DNA of 64,000 nt from positions 2,744,036-2,808,035 of the forward strand of contig CP060501.1 in assembly GCA_024760545.1 (NCBI GenBank), written 5' to 3'. The stretch comes from Nitrospira sp. (GTDB lineage: Bacteria; Nitrospirota; Nitrospiria; Nitrospirales; Nitrospiraceae). Below the pieces are notes generated by a model. That model was given only the letters and a program-made list of their open reading frames with translations, was not told where the DNA came from and did not search any database. Shown here piece by piece: positions 52,517-60,902 of the stretch (within the stretch, counting starts at the first letter, position 1; every line of letters begins with the position of its first letter). The position numbers and the translations under genes are program-made.

Positions 52517-52681
52517 CTAACTTTTCTTTGTGGTGTGAGCGATGAACGGGCTGAAAAGTTGTTGCAGCTTCTTGCTTCCGCACGCCAGGCATGTCACCTC
52601 GCCGCGCTCATGCTCTTTCAGCGTCACGACGATCCGTGATTCTTTCCCACAATCGAGACATTTGTAGTCGTACATCGGCAT
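52517..52681 (-). CDS. FmdB-type zinc-ribbon protein (54 aa)
   Basis: A 54-residue ORF starting MPMYDYKCLDCGKESRIVVT, with a second knuckle VTCLACGSKKLQQLFSPF. Two CxxC pairs plus the YxYxC start and the LxxxFSxF end match the FmdB/CxxC_CxxC_SSSS regulatory zinc-ribbon family. AAAGGG lies upstream of ATG 52681. It starts 19 bases after the USP stop and ends 4 bases before cytochrome c, which supports it being real. Role not known. Confidence 0.85.
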   Translation of the reverse strand: MPMYDYKCLDCGKESRIVVTLKEHERGEVTCLACGSKKLQQLFSPFIAHTTKKS

Positions 52682-52700
52682 GGTGCGACCCTTTCGACAA

Positions 52701-53564
52701 TCAGCCGAAAATCATGAGCGGATAGATCCCCTGGTGCAACAGAGCGTGTGAAACGCTGCCGAGCACCATACGGGTGAGGCCGCGGCGCGCTCGGGATCCC
52801 GTGAGAATAAGGTCTGGATTCAAGGCCCTGGCTTCCTGAAGAATTCCATCAACGGGTGTGCCTAATGTGGCAGACACGTGGGTCGAGTAGCCTGACGCTC
52901 CGAGCTTGGCGGCTGTCTCGTCGAGAAAGTCTTTTGCCTTGCGGAGGGAATGGGTTTCCATGTGCTCAGCTGAAACGGCATCCACTGGCCAGGGAGGCCT
53001 GGTATGGGGAAGGACAGTGAACAAGGTTATCATGGGTGGGTCGCGAAAGGGCTTCTGTTGAAGGAAGGCTAGGGCATGGTCTGCGTCATAGGTTCCTTGT
53101 AGGGGAAGCAGTATTCGATGAAGCGTCTTCAAGGGACCGGGAAGAATCAGCTTCGCACCCGGTCCAAAGGTCAGCACTCGATGGGAGACGCTTCCAATGA
53201 GCCGTTCCTTGATCGGTCCAAGACCCCTGGTACCTAAAAGAATCAGATCCACCTTCAGCTGATCCGCTAGTGTGACGATCTGATCCGCCGGAGATCCGAC
53301 GACCAGATGCTTTGTGACTGGCCCAACATCCAATGGGAGTAATGACATAATGCGATCCAGTAAACGAGTCCCGTCATCGCGCATATTTCGCTCGACCGTC
53401 TCGTAGAGTTCTTGCGCCACCTCCGGCATCATCATGGGATAGGCCGGACTGGGGACATCGAGTACGTGCACAATGTGCAGTTCCTCGGCGCGCGCCAGGT
53501 AGTTGAGGGACCGGACCGCTTCATACGAATGGTCGGAACCGTCGACAGTGAGCAATATTTTCAT
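52701..53564 (-). CDS. Tandem universal stress protein
   Basis: 287 aa, two UspA domains. The first begins MKILLTVDGSDHSYEAVRSL with ATP loop LGTRGLGPIKERLIGSVSHR; the second begins RILLPLQGTYDADHALAFLQ with loop TGSRARRGLTRMVLGSVSHA. Both keep the G-x2-(G/R)-x9-G-S frame, the second less exactly. ATG 53564 follows AAGGTGACTCC. It is the first large gene of the - strand run leading to NAD salvage. Confidence 0.92.
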   Translation of the reverse strand: MKILLTVDGSDHSYEAVRSLNYLARAEELHIVHVLDVPSPAYPMMMPEVAQELYETVERNMRDDGTRLLDRIMSLLPLDVGPVTKHLVVGSPADQIVTLADQLKVDLILLGTRGLGPIKERLIGSVSHRVLTFGPGAKLILPGPLKTLHRILLPLQGTYDADHALAFLQQKPFRDPPMITLFTVLPHTRPPWPVDAVSAEHMETHSLRKAKDFLDETAAKLGASGYSTHVSATLGTPVDGILQEARALNPDLILTGSRARRGLTRMVLGSVSHALLHQGIYPLMIFG

Positions 53565-53635
53565 GGAGTCACCTTCAGTCTGTAGGCTTCCTGACCTGTT
53601 TCAGCAGTCGGCACTCTCCTCTTTCGGGTTTGATC

Positions 53636-53731
53636 TCACCGGCACTCCGAGGGACAGAAGAAGACAAAATAGATCACGATCGCGATAGCCAATCCCACGG
53701 CTCCAAGCAAAAGGCGTTGCGCGCGCGTCAT
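53636..53731 (-). CDS. 31-residue single-pass membrane peptide
   Basis: ORF starting MTRAQRLLLG, then a hydrophobic helix (AVGLAIAIVIYFVFF), ending CPSECR. ATG 53731 follows a near-perfect AGGAGG with six-base spacing (AGGAGGAGAGCG), much stronger than most sites here. Basic N-terminus then one TM helix fits a small inner-membrane peptide with its N-terminus in the cytoplasm. It precedes the USP gene by 71 bases on the same strand. Too short to identify by similarity. Confidence 0.55.
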   Translation of the reverse strand: MTRAQRLLLGAVGLAIAIVIYFVFFCPSECR

Positions 53732-53836
53732 CGCTCTCCTCCTGAAGATGACCTTCAGCAAGTCCAATGCCGCTCCATAACATCCCGAAGTGCTGGGCTG
53801 GACGCAGTGAAGGAGGACGGGCTTTCCAGGGAATGG

Positions 53837-53895
53837 CGCCTTCTGCTACAGCGGGCGAACAACCGTTGTAGCAGAGATCCTCTTCTCAGAAGGCG
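53837..53895 (+). other. Folded intergenic element with two mutually exclusive stems
   Basis: Stem 1: TCTGCTACA plus GCGG (53842-53854) with CCGT plus TGTAGCAGA (53863-53875), 12 Watson-Crick pairs and one G-U, loop of eight. Stem 2: CGCCTTCTG (53837-53845) with CAGAAGGCG (53887-53895), nine perfect pairs. Both need TCTG at 53842-53845, so they compete. The element lies about 160 bases before the USP start at 54057, in a 325-base gap (53732-54056) with no supported ORF. Confidence 0.5.
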
Positions 53896-54056
53896 GAACG
53901 TTTGGCTGAGGGCGAGAATGAGAATGACAGATTCGCGGGTTCTTCAATCATCAGCATTCGTCCCACCATATCGTGGATGGCATCACCTTTGCTCCCTCAA
54001 GAGGACGAGATACTGACGATGAGTGGGGAACTATTCTTGTTGAGTGTGGAGGCCGC

Positions 54057-55025
54057 GTGAGCCTGGCTGAAGCAATGCCAAGAATTCTCTTTGCGACGGA
54101 TGGGTCTCCGGGAGCAGCGGAAGCGGAGGCCTATGCGGTCTCTCTGGCCCAATCATGGCCGGCTACCCTGACCGTCATGCATGTGTTGGAATTTCTACCT
54201 GGGCTCGACTCTGAGAGTCCCGTCAATCGGTTGTATTTGGGTGAGATGACGAAGCGGGCCACGGACGAACTGGCCGAGTTGAAAGCACGGGCTACCGATC
54301 ACGGGATCTCGGTTCAGACCAGGATGACGAGGGGCATCCCGAGTGAAGGAGTACTTGCGGCGGCAAGCGCCGAGGATACGGATCTGATTGTCGTGGGTAC
54401 GAGAGGGAAGACCGGCCTGGCACATGTCCTGCTGGGTAGTACGGCGGAACGAATCATCCGGGCGGCACCCTGCCCGGTGCTGGCTGTGCGCGCCGAAGGA
54501 ACTGGGGGGGAGCCGGCTGACCAGAGCCGACGCGATCATGCGGGTCTCCACCGGCTTCTGGTGCCGATCGATTTTTCAGACTGCTCACTCGACGCGCTGG
54601 AGTATGGAGCCATGGTTGCTCAACGACTGAAAGCTTCCGTGAAAATTCTTCACGTGTTGGAGCCGGTTTCATACGGATTGGATTTCACTCTTTCTCATGT
54701 GGAAACACGGGAATCAATCAAGACCGTGTTCACGAAGCGGTTATCGGACGTCGTCTCCGCACTCACTTCCGCTGGCCTCGTGTCCGACTTCCTCATCGTG
54801 GGTGGACTACCGGCTGATTCAATTCTTGATGCGGCGACGGCCCAAGGCATTGATGTAATTGTCATGGGGACTCATGGACGCCGTGGGTTGTCTCGTACGT
54901 TATTCGGCAGTGTCACGGAGTCCGTCCTTCGGAGATCCTCTTGCCCTGTGCTGACCGTCAGGAGCCCGAAGTTTCGGCCGGGCCATCGCCGTGTCCTTTC
55001 CAGGGAGTCACCAACGGACGTTTAG
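54057..55025 (+). CDS. Tandem universal stress protein
   Basis: About 322 aa from GTG 54057, which has GGAGG four bases upstream; the first internal ATG (54075) is an alternative and the frame upstream to 53973 is unsupported. Two UspA domains: RILFATDGSPGAAEAEAYAV with loop VGTRGKTGLAHVLLGSTAER, and LLVPIDFSDCSLDALEYGAM with loop MGTHGRRGLSRTLFGSVTES. Both ATP loops are intact (G-x2-G-x9-G-S/T). It starts a + strand run with DUF2934 22 bases downstream. Confidence 0.92.
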   Translation: MSLAEAMPRILFATDGSPGAAEAEAYAVSLAQSWPATLTVMHVLEFLPGLDSESPVNRLYLGEMTKRATDELAELKARATDHGISVQTRMTRGIPSEGVLAAASAEDTDLIVVGTRGKTGLAHVLLGSTAERIIRAAPCPVLAVRAEGTGGEPADQSRRDHAGLHRLLVPIDFSDCSLDALEYGAMVAQRLKASVKILHVLEPVSYGLDFTLSHVETRESIKTVFTKRLSDVVSALTSAGLVSDFLIVGGLPADSILDAATAQGIDVIVMGTHGRRGLSRTLFGSVTESVLRRSSCPVLTVRSPKFRPGHRRVLSRESPTDV

Positions 55026-55047
55026 ACGTTTAATTGAGGAGCGAGTT

Positions 55048-55272
55048 ATGCAAAAGGCAACGAAGAAAACCAGCAAAGGGAGCAGACGATCCTCTTCTGT
55101 AGTAAAGAAGGCCGTGAAGCCCATCGAATTGCCGGATGGAATGTGGGAACGGATCTCGCACAAAGCCTATGAGCTCTGGGAGGAGCGGGGCCGTCAAGAA
55201 GGGGGCGCTCTCCGAGATTGGCTCGATGCGGAGGAAATCGTCATGACAGAAATCCATGAAGCGCGTGAATGA
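55048..55272 (+). CDS. DUF2934-family small protein
   Basis: 74 aa from ATG 55048 (GAGGAGCGAGTT upstream). A lysine-rich tail (MQKATKKTSKGSRRSSSVVK) leads to the DUF2934 core: RISHKAYELWEERGRQEGGA, then WLDAEEIV. The family is small, mostly in bacteria with stress genes, and unassigned. Its stop lies inside the next gene, overlapping its start by 17 bases. Confidence 0.85.
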   Translation: MQKATKKTSKGSRRSSSVVKKAVKPIELPDGMWERISHKAYELWEERGRQEGGALRDWLDAEEIVMTEIHEARE

Positions 55273-56650
55273 GCAGCCGGCCGGGTTCTGGAGCCCGCGG
55301 CCTCCGTCTCTCGATGCAGTCCTCGCGCGTTTGGAAGCGCTCTCTCTCGAGCCGGAATTTAGATTGCAGCGGGAACTGGCGTTCGCGCGGGCGCTGAAGC
55401 CCTATCTGCAAGGGGGAACAGGCAGGCTTGTTCCGCTACTTGAGCAGGAAACAGAACTGGCGAGTCTCTACCTGTTCTGCGATTTCTATCCGGAAGACGG
55501 GCAGCTGACACTTATCGAACAGCTGCGGGACGTCATCACCGAGCATATCCCCAATGAAGAACGGCAGTGGCTCGATCCGTTGAAACATTCGCATCTCGAC
55601 GTGCTGAAACCGACCTCGACACCGACGCCTGGCGAAGATCTCGTGCTGCGATCGCTTGCCGATGGGATGAGAGTGGTGTTGCCTGGAGAGGGATTCGTCA
55701 AGGAGTTTGCGATGGACCGTCCGTTGCTCACCCGGGTTATTCATGATCCGAACACACAGGAACCCGACAAGGCAGTCTGGGCTGGAGGCGGAATCGCCCT
55801 GTCACAGGCGGATGCTGAAGCATTGCTCAATATGACGTCCGAATGGCGTCGAGAAATGGAAATAACCACCGGATCCTTTGCGCTGGGGGAGTGGAAGGAG
55901 TTTGCCAAGCGCTTCGGCTATATGATTCTCTGGGCGTTCGCGCAGCGGCGCCTGGATGCCGTGGTGGACGCGGTCGTCCACATCGGCTATCGCGATTCTG
56001 GCGGCCGACCGTATCTGTATGCCGTCGCGCTCTACGACCATCATGCGTATCGATTGTTCGCTGAAACGTTGTCCTCCATGAGCGAGTTTGAATCGGAAAA
56101 GCCATTGCTTCCAGTTGAAGCGCAGGCGGGCATCGGTAGAACCGTTCCCTTGACACGAACGTGGGTTCAGCGGGACACGACTGGGGTTCCCGCATTCATT
56201 GTGGCGAAACTGACGCTGACCTCTTCGCAGCTCATCGTGGAATGCAACAGTCCGGAACGACTTGACCAGATCAAGCATCGACTTGCGGCCTCATTTGGAT
56301 TTTCACTGCATTTCCGAGGTGAGACGCTGGTGCTACCCGCTCGGCAACTGTCGGTAGCCGAGCTCCTATCTGGTGAGCCGCCAACGCTGGTCGTGACACG
56401 GGAAGAAGACAACATGCTGCTCAATCAGTTTCTTGAGAAAGCCTACCTTGAATGGTCGGATCAGCCTCATCTCGCGCTCGGCGGGCAAACCCCGCGACAT
56501 GCGGCCGCAATTCCCACCATGCGTGGCGTGGTCGCTGCGTTGATCGATGAAATGGCTCAGCATGATCCGGGTCTTTGGCGGTTGGGCAAGCCGGCGTTCA
56601 ATTACAATCGTCTTCGCGCACATGTTGGATTGGAAGAAAAGCCTGAATGA
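55256..56650 (+). CDS. Conserved protein of unknown function with C-terminal WxDxPxxALGGxTPR-like motif
   Basis: 464 aa, soluble. No confident family. Near the C-terminus (about 405-430) EWSDQPHLALGGQTPRHAAA resembles the segment shared by SEC-C/YecA-like and DUF2384-type proteins, where W-x3-P-x2-L-G-G-x-T-P-R-E-A recurs. The N-terminal two thirds are mixed alpha/beta with no TM. It overlaps the DUF2934 gene by 17 bases, which suggests coupling. A GTG nine bases later is an alternative start. Confidence 0.8.
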   Translation: MKRVNEQPAGFWSPRPPSLDAVLARLEALSLEPEFRLQRELAFARALKPYLQGGTGRLVPLLEQETELASLYLFCDFYPEDGQLTLIEQLRDVITEHIPNEERQWLDPLKHSHLDVLKPTSTPTPGEDLVLRSLADGMRVVLPGEGFVKEFAMDRPLLTRVIHDPNTQEPDKAVWAGGGIALSQADAEALLNMTSEWRREMEITTGSFALGEWKEFAKRFGYMILWAFAQRRLDAVVDAVVHIGYRDSGGRPYLYAVALYDHHAYRLFAETLSSMSEFESEKPLLPVEAQAGIGRTVPLTRTWVQRDTTGVPAFIVAKLTLTSSQLIVECNSPERLDQIKHRLAASFGFSLHFRGETLVLPARQLSVAELLSGEPPTLVVTREEDNMLLNQFLEKAYLEWSDQPHLALGGQTPRHAAAIPTMRGVVAALIDEMAQHDPGLWRLGKPAFNYNRLRAHVGLEEKPE

Positions 56651-56831
56651 TCCGCCTTCGCTATGCGAAGGGCGGTATCCATGACGCCAAGCCTGCGTCA
56701 TGGTTCATCAATGTGTCGCGCTGTCCCTCTGGGCCGGCCCGCTTGCCATCACAAGGGGATGGAGTATACAACCATGCCGCAGGTCATCAAGAAGTAGGAG
56801 GGCCGATGGGAAGTAGTCTAAGGAGAAGCAG

Positions 56832-58079
56832 ATGACAGAGCAGCGTCCGACCGTCGGCATTCTGATCGGTGGAGGGCCGGCTCCTGGGATCAATAGTGTG
56901 ATCAGCGCGGCAACGATCTGCAGCACTCTTGGAGGCTCCGATGTGCTCGGGCTGATCGATGGATTCAAATGGCTCATGGAAGGGAGTACGGGACAAGTAC
57001 GGCCGCTCTCGATCGAGGATGTCAGCCGGATCCATTTTCGAGGCGGGTCTTTTCTGGGTACGTCACGTGCGAACCCGACGAAAACTGCGGAGCATCTCGA
57101 CAACGTATTGTTTTCTCTGAAGCGCCTGGGCATCACGCGTTTGATGACGATCGGCGGGGACGATACTGCGTTTTCGGCCATGAAGTTGGAGGAGCGATCC
57201 GGCGGTCAACTTCAAGTCATCCACGTCCCCAAGACGATCGACAACGATCTGGATCTTCCCCATGGGATTCCCACATTCGGGTTTCAGACGGCCCGTCACG
57301 TCGGTGTCGAGATCGTGAAGAACTTGATGGTGGATGCCCGCACCACGACACACTGGTACCTGGTGGTGACCATGGGGCGCAAGGCCGGGCATCTTGCATT
57401 AGGGATCGGAAAGGCAGCCGGTGCCACGCTCACGATTATTCCTGAGGAGTTTCGAGAGAGGCCGGTGAGACTTCAACGAGTCGTCGATCTCTTGATCGGG
57501 ACGATGATTAAGCGGCTGGAACACGGTCAGGCCGACGGGGTGGTGGTGCTGGCCGAGGGACTGATCGAAATTCTCGATCCTCGTGATCTTGGAGGGTTGG
57601 AGTATGTCGAACGAGACGAGCATGGTCATTTGCGGTTGAACGAAGTGGATGTCGGCAGTGTCTTGCGGCGTGAACTGACGAAACAGCTCCATGCGCTGGG
57701 ACTTTCTTTTGCTGTCGTGGCAAAGAACGTGGGCTATGAACTCCGTTGCGCGGATCCGATTCCCTACGACATCGAATACACGCGTGACCTCGGGTATTGT
57801 GCCGCTCAATATCTGCTCGACGGCGGGACATCAGCGATGGTGTCGATCCAGAATGGACGGTTCGTCCCGATTCCGTTCAGGCAGATGGTGGACTCCGCGA
57901 CAGGACGGACCAGAGTCAGGATGGTGGATGTCGATTCGCAGTCCTATCAAATCGCCCGACAATACATGATTCGGCTTACACCGGACGACTTGAGCAATCC
58001 AGACACATTGGGGCGATATAGCGACTTGTCCGGCCTCTCGGCAGCGGCGTTTCGAGAACGGTTCGCCGCAGTCCTCTGA
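56832..58079 (+). CDS. pfp: 6-phosphofructokinase, pyrophosphate-dependent type
   Basis: 415 aa. ATG 56832 follows AAGGAGAAGCAG. PFK motifs: IGGGPAPGINSVI (about 12-24), FRGGSFLGTSRANP, IGGDDT (about 107-112) and VPKTIDNDLDLP (about 132-143). In ATP-PFKs the first of these is GGDGS and the second PGTIDND; Asp and Lys at these two sites mark PPi-dependent enzymes. It would interconvert fructose-6-phosphate and the 1,6-bisphosphate with PPi, reversibly. The 181-base gap before it holds only an unsupported short frame. A USP gene follows 41 bases after. Confidence 0.93.
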   Translation: MTEQRPTVGILIGGGPAPGINSVISAATICSTLGGSDVLGLIDGFKWLMEGSTGQVRPLSIEDVSRIHFRGGSFLGTSRANPTKTAEHLDNVLFSLKRLGITRLMTIGGDDTAFSAMKLEERSGGQLQVIHVPKTIDNDLDLPHGIPTFGFQTARHVGVEIVKNLMVDARTTTHWYLVVTMGRKAGHLALGIGKAAGATLTIIPEEFRERPVRLQRVVDLLIGTMIKRLEHGQADGVVVLAEGLIEILDPRDLGGLEYVERDEHGHLRLNEVDVGSVLRRELTKQLHALGLSFAVVAKNVGYELRCADPIPYDIEYTRDLGYCAAQYLLDGGTSAMVSIQNGRFVPIPFRQMVDSATGRTRVRMVDVDSQSYQIARQYMIRLTPDDLSNPDTLGRYSDLSGLSAAAFRERFAAVL

Positions 58080-58120
58080 GCGAGTTGGACACATCTCGTC
58101 GAACAAAAGGATATGAAAAC

Positions 58121-58978
58121 ATGAAGGTTCTCGCGGCAACTGATGGATCGAAGTTCGGCACGTGGGCGATCAAATGGGTGGCAGAGATACCGTTCCTCGT
58201 TCAGCCTGTCGTGCATGCGCTGCATGTCGTCGATGTGGCGAGCCTTCGGGCTCCTTTTATGATTCAACCGATGATCGTCGGTACCGAACGATATCTTCAG
58301 TCGGAAGTGAAGCGGATAGAGACAACAGCCAAGTCCACCAAGAAGGAATCGGAAGAGTTATTGTCCACGCTCGGTCTAGAGGGAACGGTTACGGTGGATA
58401 GAGGCGGCGTGGCGGAGACGATTCTCAAGCATGCGCGGCGCGGTGTAGGACTGTTGTCGATCGGGTCACGGGGTTTGGATGCTCTTGATCGCTTCATGCT
58501 GGGCAGTATCTCAAATCACGCCATCCACCATGCGCCATGTTCTGTACTGGTGGTGAAAGAGAATCCCCGGCCTGTCCGACATGTGGTCCTGGCGATCGAC
58601 GGGTCGGCAGCGTCGGATAAGGCGGCCAAGTTTCTAATGCGTCATGTCAATCCGACGCCCGATGGCCCGGATCGGGAACCGGTGCTGGTGACCGTTGTGC
58701 ACGCGATAGCCTATTTGAGGTATCCAGAAGTAAAGGAAGCCGGGAAAGCTCTGGTGCGGCGCTGTGGAGATAAGCTCGCGAAAACAGGCTTCCAGATACA
58801 CGAAGTCTTGAGACTTGGGAAGCCGGCGGACGAGATTCTGACAGTGGCCACCAAGAACAAGGCCGACCTTATTGTCACCGGAGCCAAGGGGTTGGGCGCA
58901 ATCCGCCGCGTGGTGCTCGGCAGCGTATCCACTCGTGTGGTTCAACATGCCCACTGTGGGGTGCTTGTGGTCCGCTGA
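58121..58978 (+). CDS. Tandem universal stress protein
   Basis: About 285 aa from ATG 58121 (AAAAGGATATGAAAAC upstream); the longer frame from 58085 has no site. Two UspA domains: MKVLAATDGSKFGTWAIKWV with loop IGSRGLDALDRFMLGSISNH, and VVLAIDGSAASDKAAKFLMR with loop TGAKGLGAIRRVVLGSVSTR. Both nucleotide loops look functional. It follows the PPi-type PFK closely, and a MarR regulator comes after a 103-base gap. Confidence 0.92.
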   Translation: MKVLAATDGSKFGTWAIKWVAEIPFLVQPVVHALHVVDVASLRAPFMIQPMIVGTERYLQSEVKRIETTAKSTKKESEELLSTLGLEGTVTVDRGGVAETILKHARRGVGLLSIGSRGLDALDRFMLGSISNHAIHHAPCSVLVVKENPRPVRHVVLAIDGSAASDKAAKFLMRHVNPTPDGPDREPVLVTVVHAIAYLRYPEVKEAGKALVRRCGDKLAKTGFQIHEVLRLGKPADEILTVATKNKADLIVTGAKGLGAIRRVVLGSVSTRVVQHAHCGVLVVR

Positions 58979-59081
58979 CACCGGAAGTAGGAGATGCAGG
59001 AACGGCCGACGAAACAGACTTGACGGGAAAGAGGAAAGCGCAATAGACTAACTCCTACCGGCAGCAGGGAGAGGGGGGAGT

Positions 59082-59771
59082 ATGGCAGCCATGACGGCAT
59101 TGATAAAGATCGATCAAGACTCGCTCCCTGATCGTTTGGTGACTGGGCTTTCGAAAATCGGTTTGGCGATGAAGAGCCGAACCTGGAGAAGGAAGGGACG
59201 GCAGGGTATTGGCCCGTTGCAAATTCAAGTGCTGACGTTTCTCCGTTCTCGACCGAATCATTCGGCGACCGTCTCGACGATTGCCCGAGAACTCTCCGTC
59301 AAACTGCCCACTGCCTCAGAAGTCATTCGAACGCTTGAACACAAACGGTTGGTTCGCCGGCGTCGCCGAGAAGTCGACAACCGCGTCGTGACCGTTCATC
59401 TGACCGCGCTCGGGGCAAAAGCAGGTCACGTGGAAAACCGATGGCCCGAGATTCTTGCGTCTGCCGCCGGGAATCTATCGGCGCAAGAGCAGGTCGCCCT
59501 TCTCACCACACTCGTGAAGCTGATTCGCGCGCTCCAACTGCAGGGAGAAATCCCGGTCGCGCGTATGTGCGTTTCTTGCGAACACTTCCGCCCGCATGTC
59601 TATGCGGAATCGGCCCAACCTCATCATTGTGACTTCTACAACGTTGCGTTTGGAGATCAGGCGTTCCGCCTCGATTGTCCCGAGTATGTGGAATCGTCAG
59701 CAGCAGAAACCTCAAACAATGGCGCCGACTCTCACAATGATGCGAGGGTCAACCAAGCTGCTCAGATATGA
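59082..59771 (+). CDS. MarR-type regulator with C-terminal Cys/His cluster
   Basis: 229 aa. ATG 59082 follows GGGAGAGGGGGGAGT. Residues about 40-150 are a winged helix (GPLQIQVLTFLRSRPNHSAT, ARELSVKLPTASEVIRTLEH, wing RRRREVDNRVVTVHLTALG). Residues 163-199 carry C-V-S-C, H-H-C and D-C-P: C163, C166, H181/H182, C183 and C199. Four Cys with nearby His fit a zinc or Fe-S site and could sense metal or redox state. The target is unknown; the next genes on the + strand, rubrerythrin on, are 1.3 kb away. Confidence 0.88.
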   Translation: MAAMTALIKIDQDSLPDRLVTGLSKIGLAMKSRTWRRKGRQGIGPLQIQVLTFLRSRPNHSATVSTIARELSVKLPTASEVIRTLEHKRLVRRRRREVDNRVVTVHLTALGAKAGHVENRWPEILASAAGNLSAQEQVALLTTLVKLIRALQLQGEIPVARMCVSCEHFRPHVYAESAQPHHCDFYNVAFGDQAFRLDCPEYVESSAAETSNNGADSHNDARVNQAAQI

Positions 59772-59801
59772 GCGTGGACTGACGACAGGTCGTAGGAACT
59801 G

Positions 59802-60353
59802 TTACGGCCGCTCTGTTGGATCGATGTAGAGTAGTCGGTCCGCCTCAATTTTCCCCATCAAATCCTCTAAGGCTAACTGTAGCGCAGCAGCGATGGGGGC
59901 ACGGTCGGAAGCGGTCACCCACCGTACCGATGATCCCACCGCAGTCTGTTCGACGAGATATGATTTCATGGGCTTGGCGGCCTTGCTCATCTCGGCTTGC
60001 AATGAAATCCGATAATGATAGAGATTTTGCCGAGACGATAGAGACAGCTTCGTGGCGATGACAAGCGTGAGGTCGGCCGGGTCTGATGAGACCGACGTGA
60101 ACGTGGCTCGTTGCTGAAGAAATCCAAAAATCGCCTGACTGACATCGCGATTCGGCCATTCCAGCATCGTAATGCCTGGTCTATGATCTGCGCCCTCCGT
60201 TGAAATCGGTTTAACGAGAGCCTGAAGGCTTCGAGGGATGGTGGTGGACGAAGGGGTGGCCTGCAGAGGTGCCACATGAATTCGGTGAACGCATCCCGCA
60301 CATGTCATACAGACGGGCAGCAGGAGGATAAGGCACTTGGTCAGTAACGCCAT
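59802..60353 (-). CDS. Putative lipoprotein of unknown function
   Basis: 183 aa. Leader with a lipobox-like CAGC (LLPVCMTCAGCVHRIHVAPL), so membrane anchoring is likely. The mature part includes RPGITMLEWPNRDVSQAIFG and LTLVIATKLSLSSRQNLYHY, typical of small lipoproteins with an alternating beta pattern. No ribosome site is clear before ATG 60353. Convergent with the MarR gene. Confidence 0.75.
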   Translation of the reverse strand: MALLTKCLILLLPVCMTCAGCVHRIHVAPLQATPSSTTIPRSLQALVKPISTEGADHRPGITMLEWPNRDVSQAIFGFLQQRATFTSVSSDPADLTLVIATKLSLSSRQNLYHYRISLQAEMSKAAKPMKSYLVEQTAVGSSVRWVTASDRAPIAAALQLALEDLMGKIEADRLLYIDPTERP

Positions 60354-60410
60354 AGTCAGTAAAGGAATGGCAGACAGTCTTCCTTCATATCAGGGTGCTG
60401 ATCTGCCGGA

Positions 60411-60902
60411 TTAGCGAATTGAGCTCGGAGAGGAGCCTGACACGATCTCCAAGTCTTTCAATGCTCGAGCGGCCTGTTCCCGGTAGGAGCGTTCTGTCGG
60501 GTCGGTGTAGGTGTCGACCACACGCTGATACGATGCACGGGCTTTTTCCGGTTGCTGCTTGATCGCAAAGTATTGCCCTAAGGCAATCCAGTTTTGGGCA
60601 GCCGTTTCTCGAGCCGTTTTCATCAGAGCGAACTCCCGCTCAACCTGTGTCGTTCCATGCACCTGGCTCCGCTTCCTGACGGTTTCCGCCATCTGATCCG
60701 CCATGACTTCGATCTGTTCATTCTCGTGAACCGCTGCGCCCACTCGGTTGGCTTTGAGGTGACTGTAGAAGTCTTCGACGTGACCCTTGATGACGTCTGC
60801 TCGCCGCTGATACGAGTCTTGCGCGCAACCGGACAAGATGAGGACGAACAGGGCGATGAGACCGGCCGTGTGTGGCAAGAAGTAGCGATCGGAATGCTTC
60901 AT
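60411..60902 (-). CDS. Putative lipoprotein with helical repeat
   Basis: About 163 aa from ATG 60902 (GAGGACCC upstream; the frame to 60932 is less supported). Lipobox LILSGCAQD. Helix-rich remainder with TPR-like ends (AQNWIALGQYFAIKQQPEKA, YREQAARALKDLEI). It may be an outer-membrane-attached scaffold; no partner is visible. The gene at 59802 follows in the same direction, 57 bases away. Confidence 0.78.
   Translation of the reverse strand: MKHSDRYFLPHTAGLIALFVLILSGCAQDSYQRRADVIKGHVEDFYSHLKANRVGAAVHENEQIEVMADQMAETVRKRSQVHGTTQVEREFALMKTARETAAQNWIALGQYFAIKQQPEKARASYQRVVDTYTDPTERSYREQAARALKDLEIVSGSSPSSIR

Noticed and set aside
53601-53783. 60-codon - strand frame at the USP leader
   Set aside because: The 31-codon frame (53731-53636) in another phase has a near-perfect ribosome site and a TM helix; this one has neither.
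56647-56835. 62-codon + strand frame before the PFK gene
   Set aside because: No ribosome site, no similarity, overlaps the PFK start.
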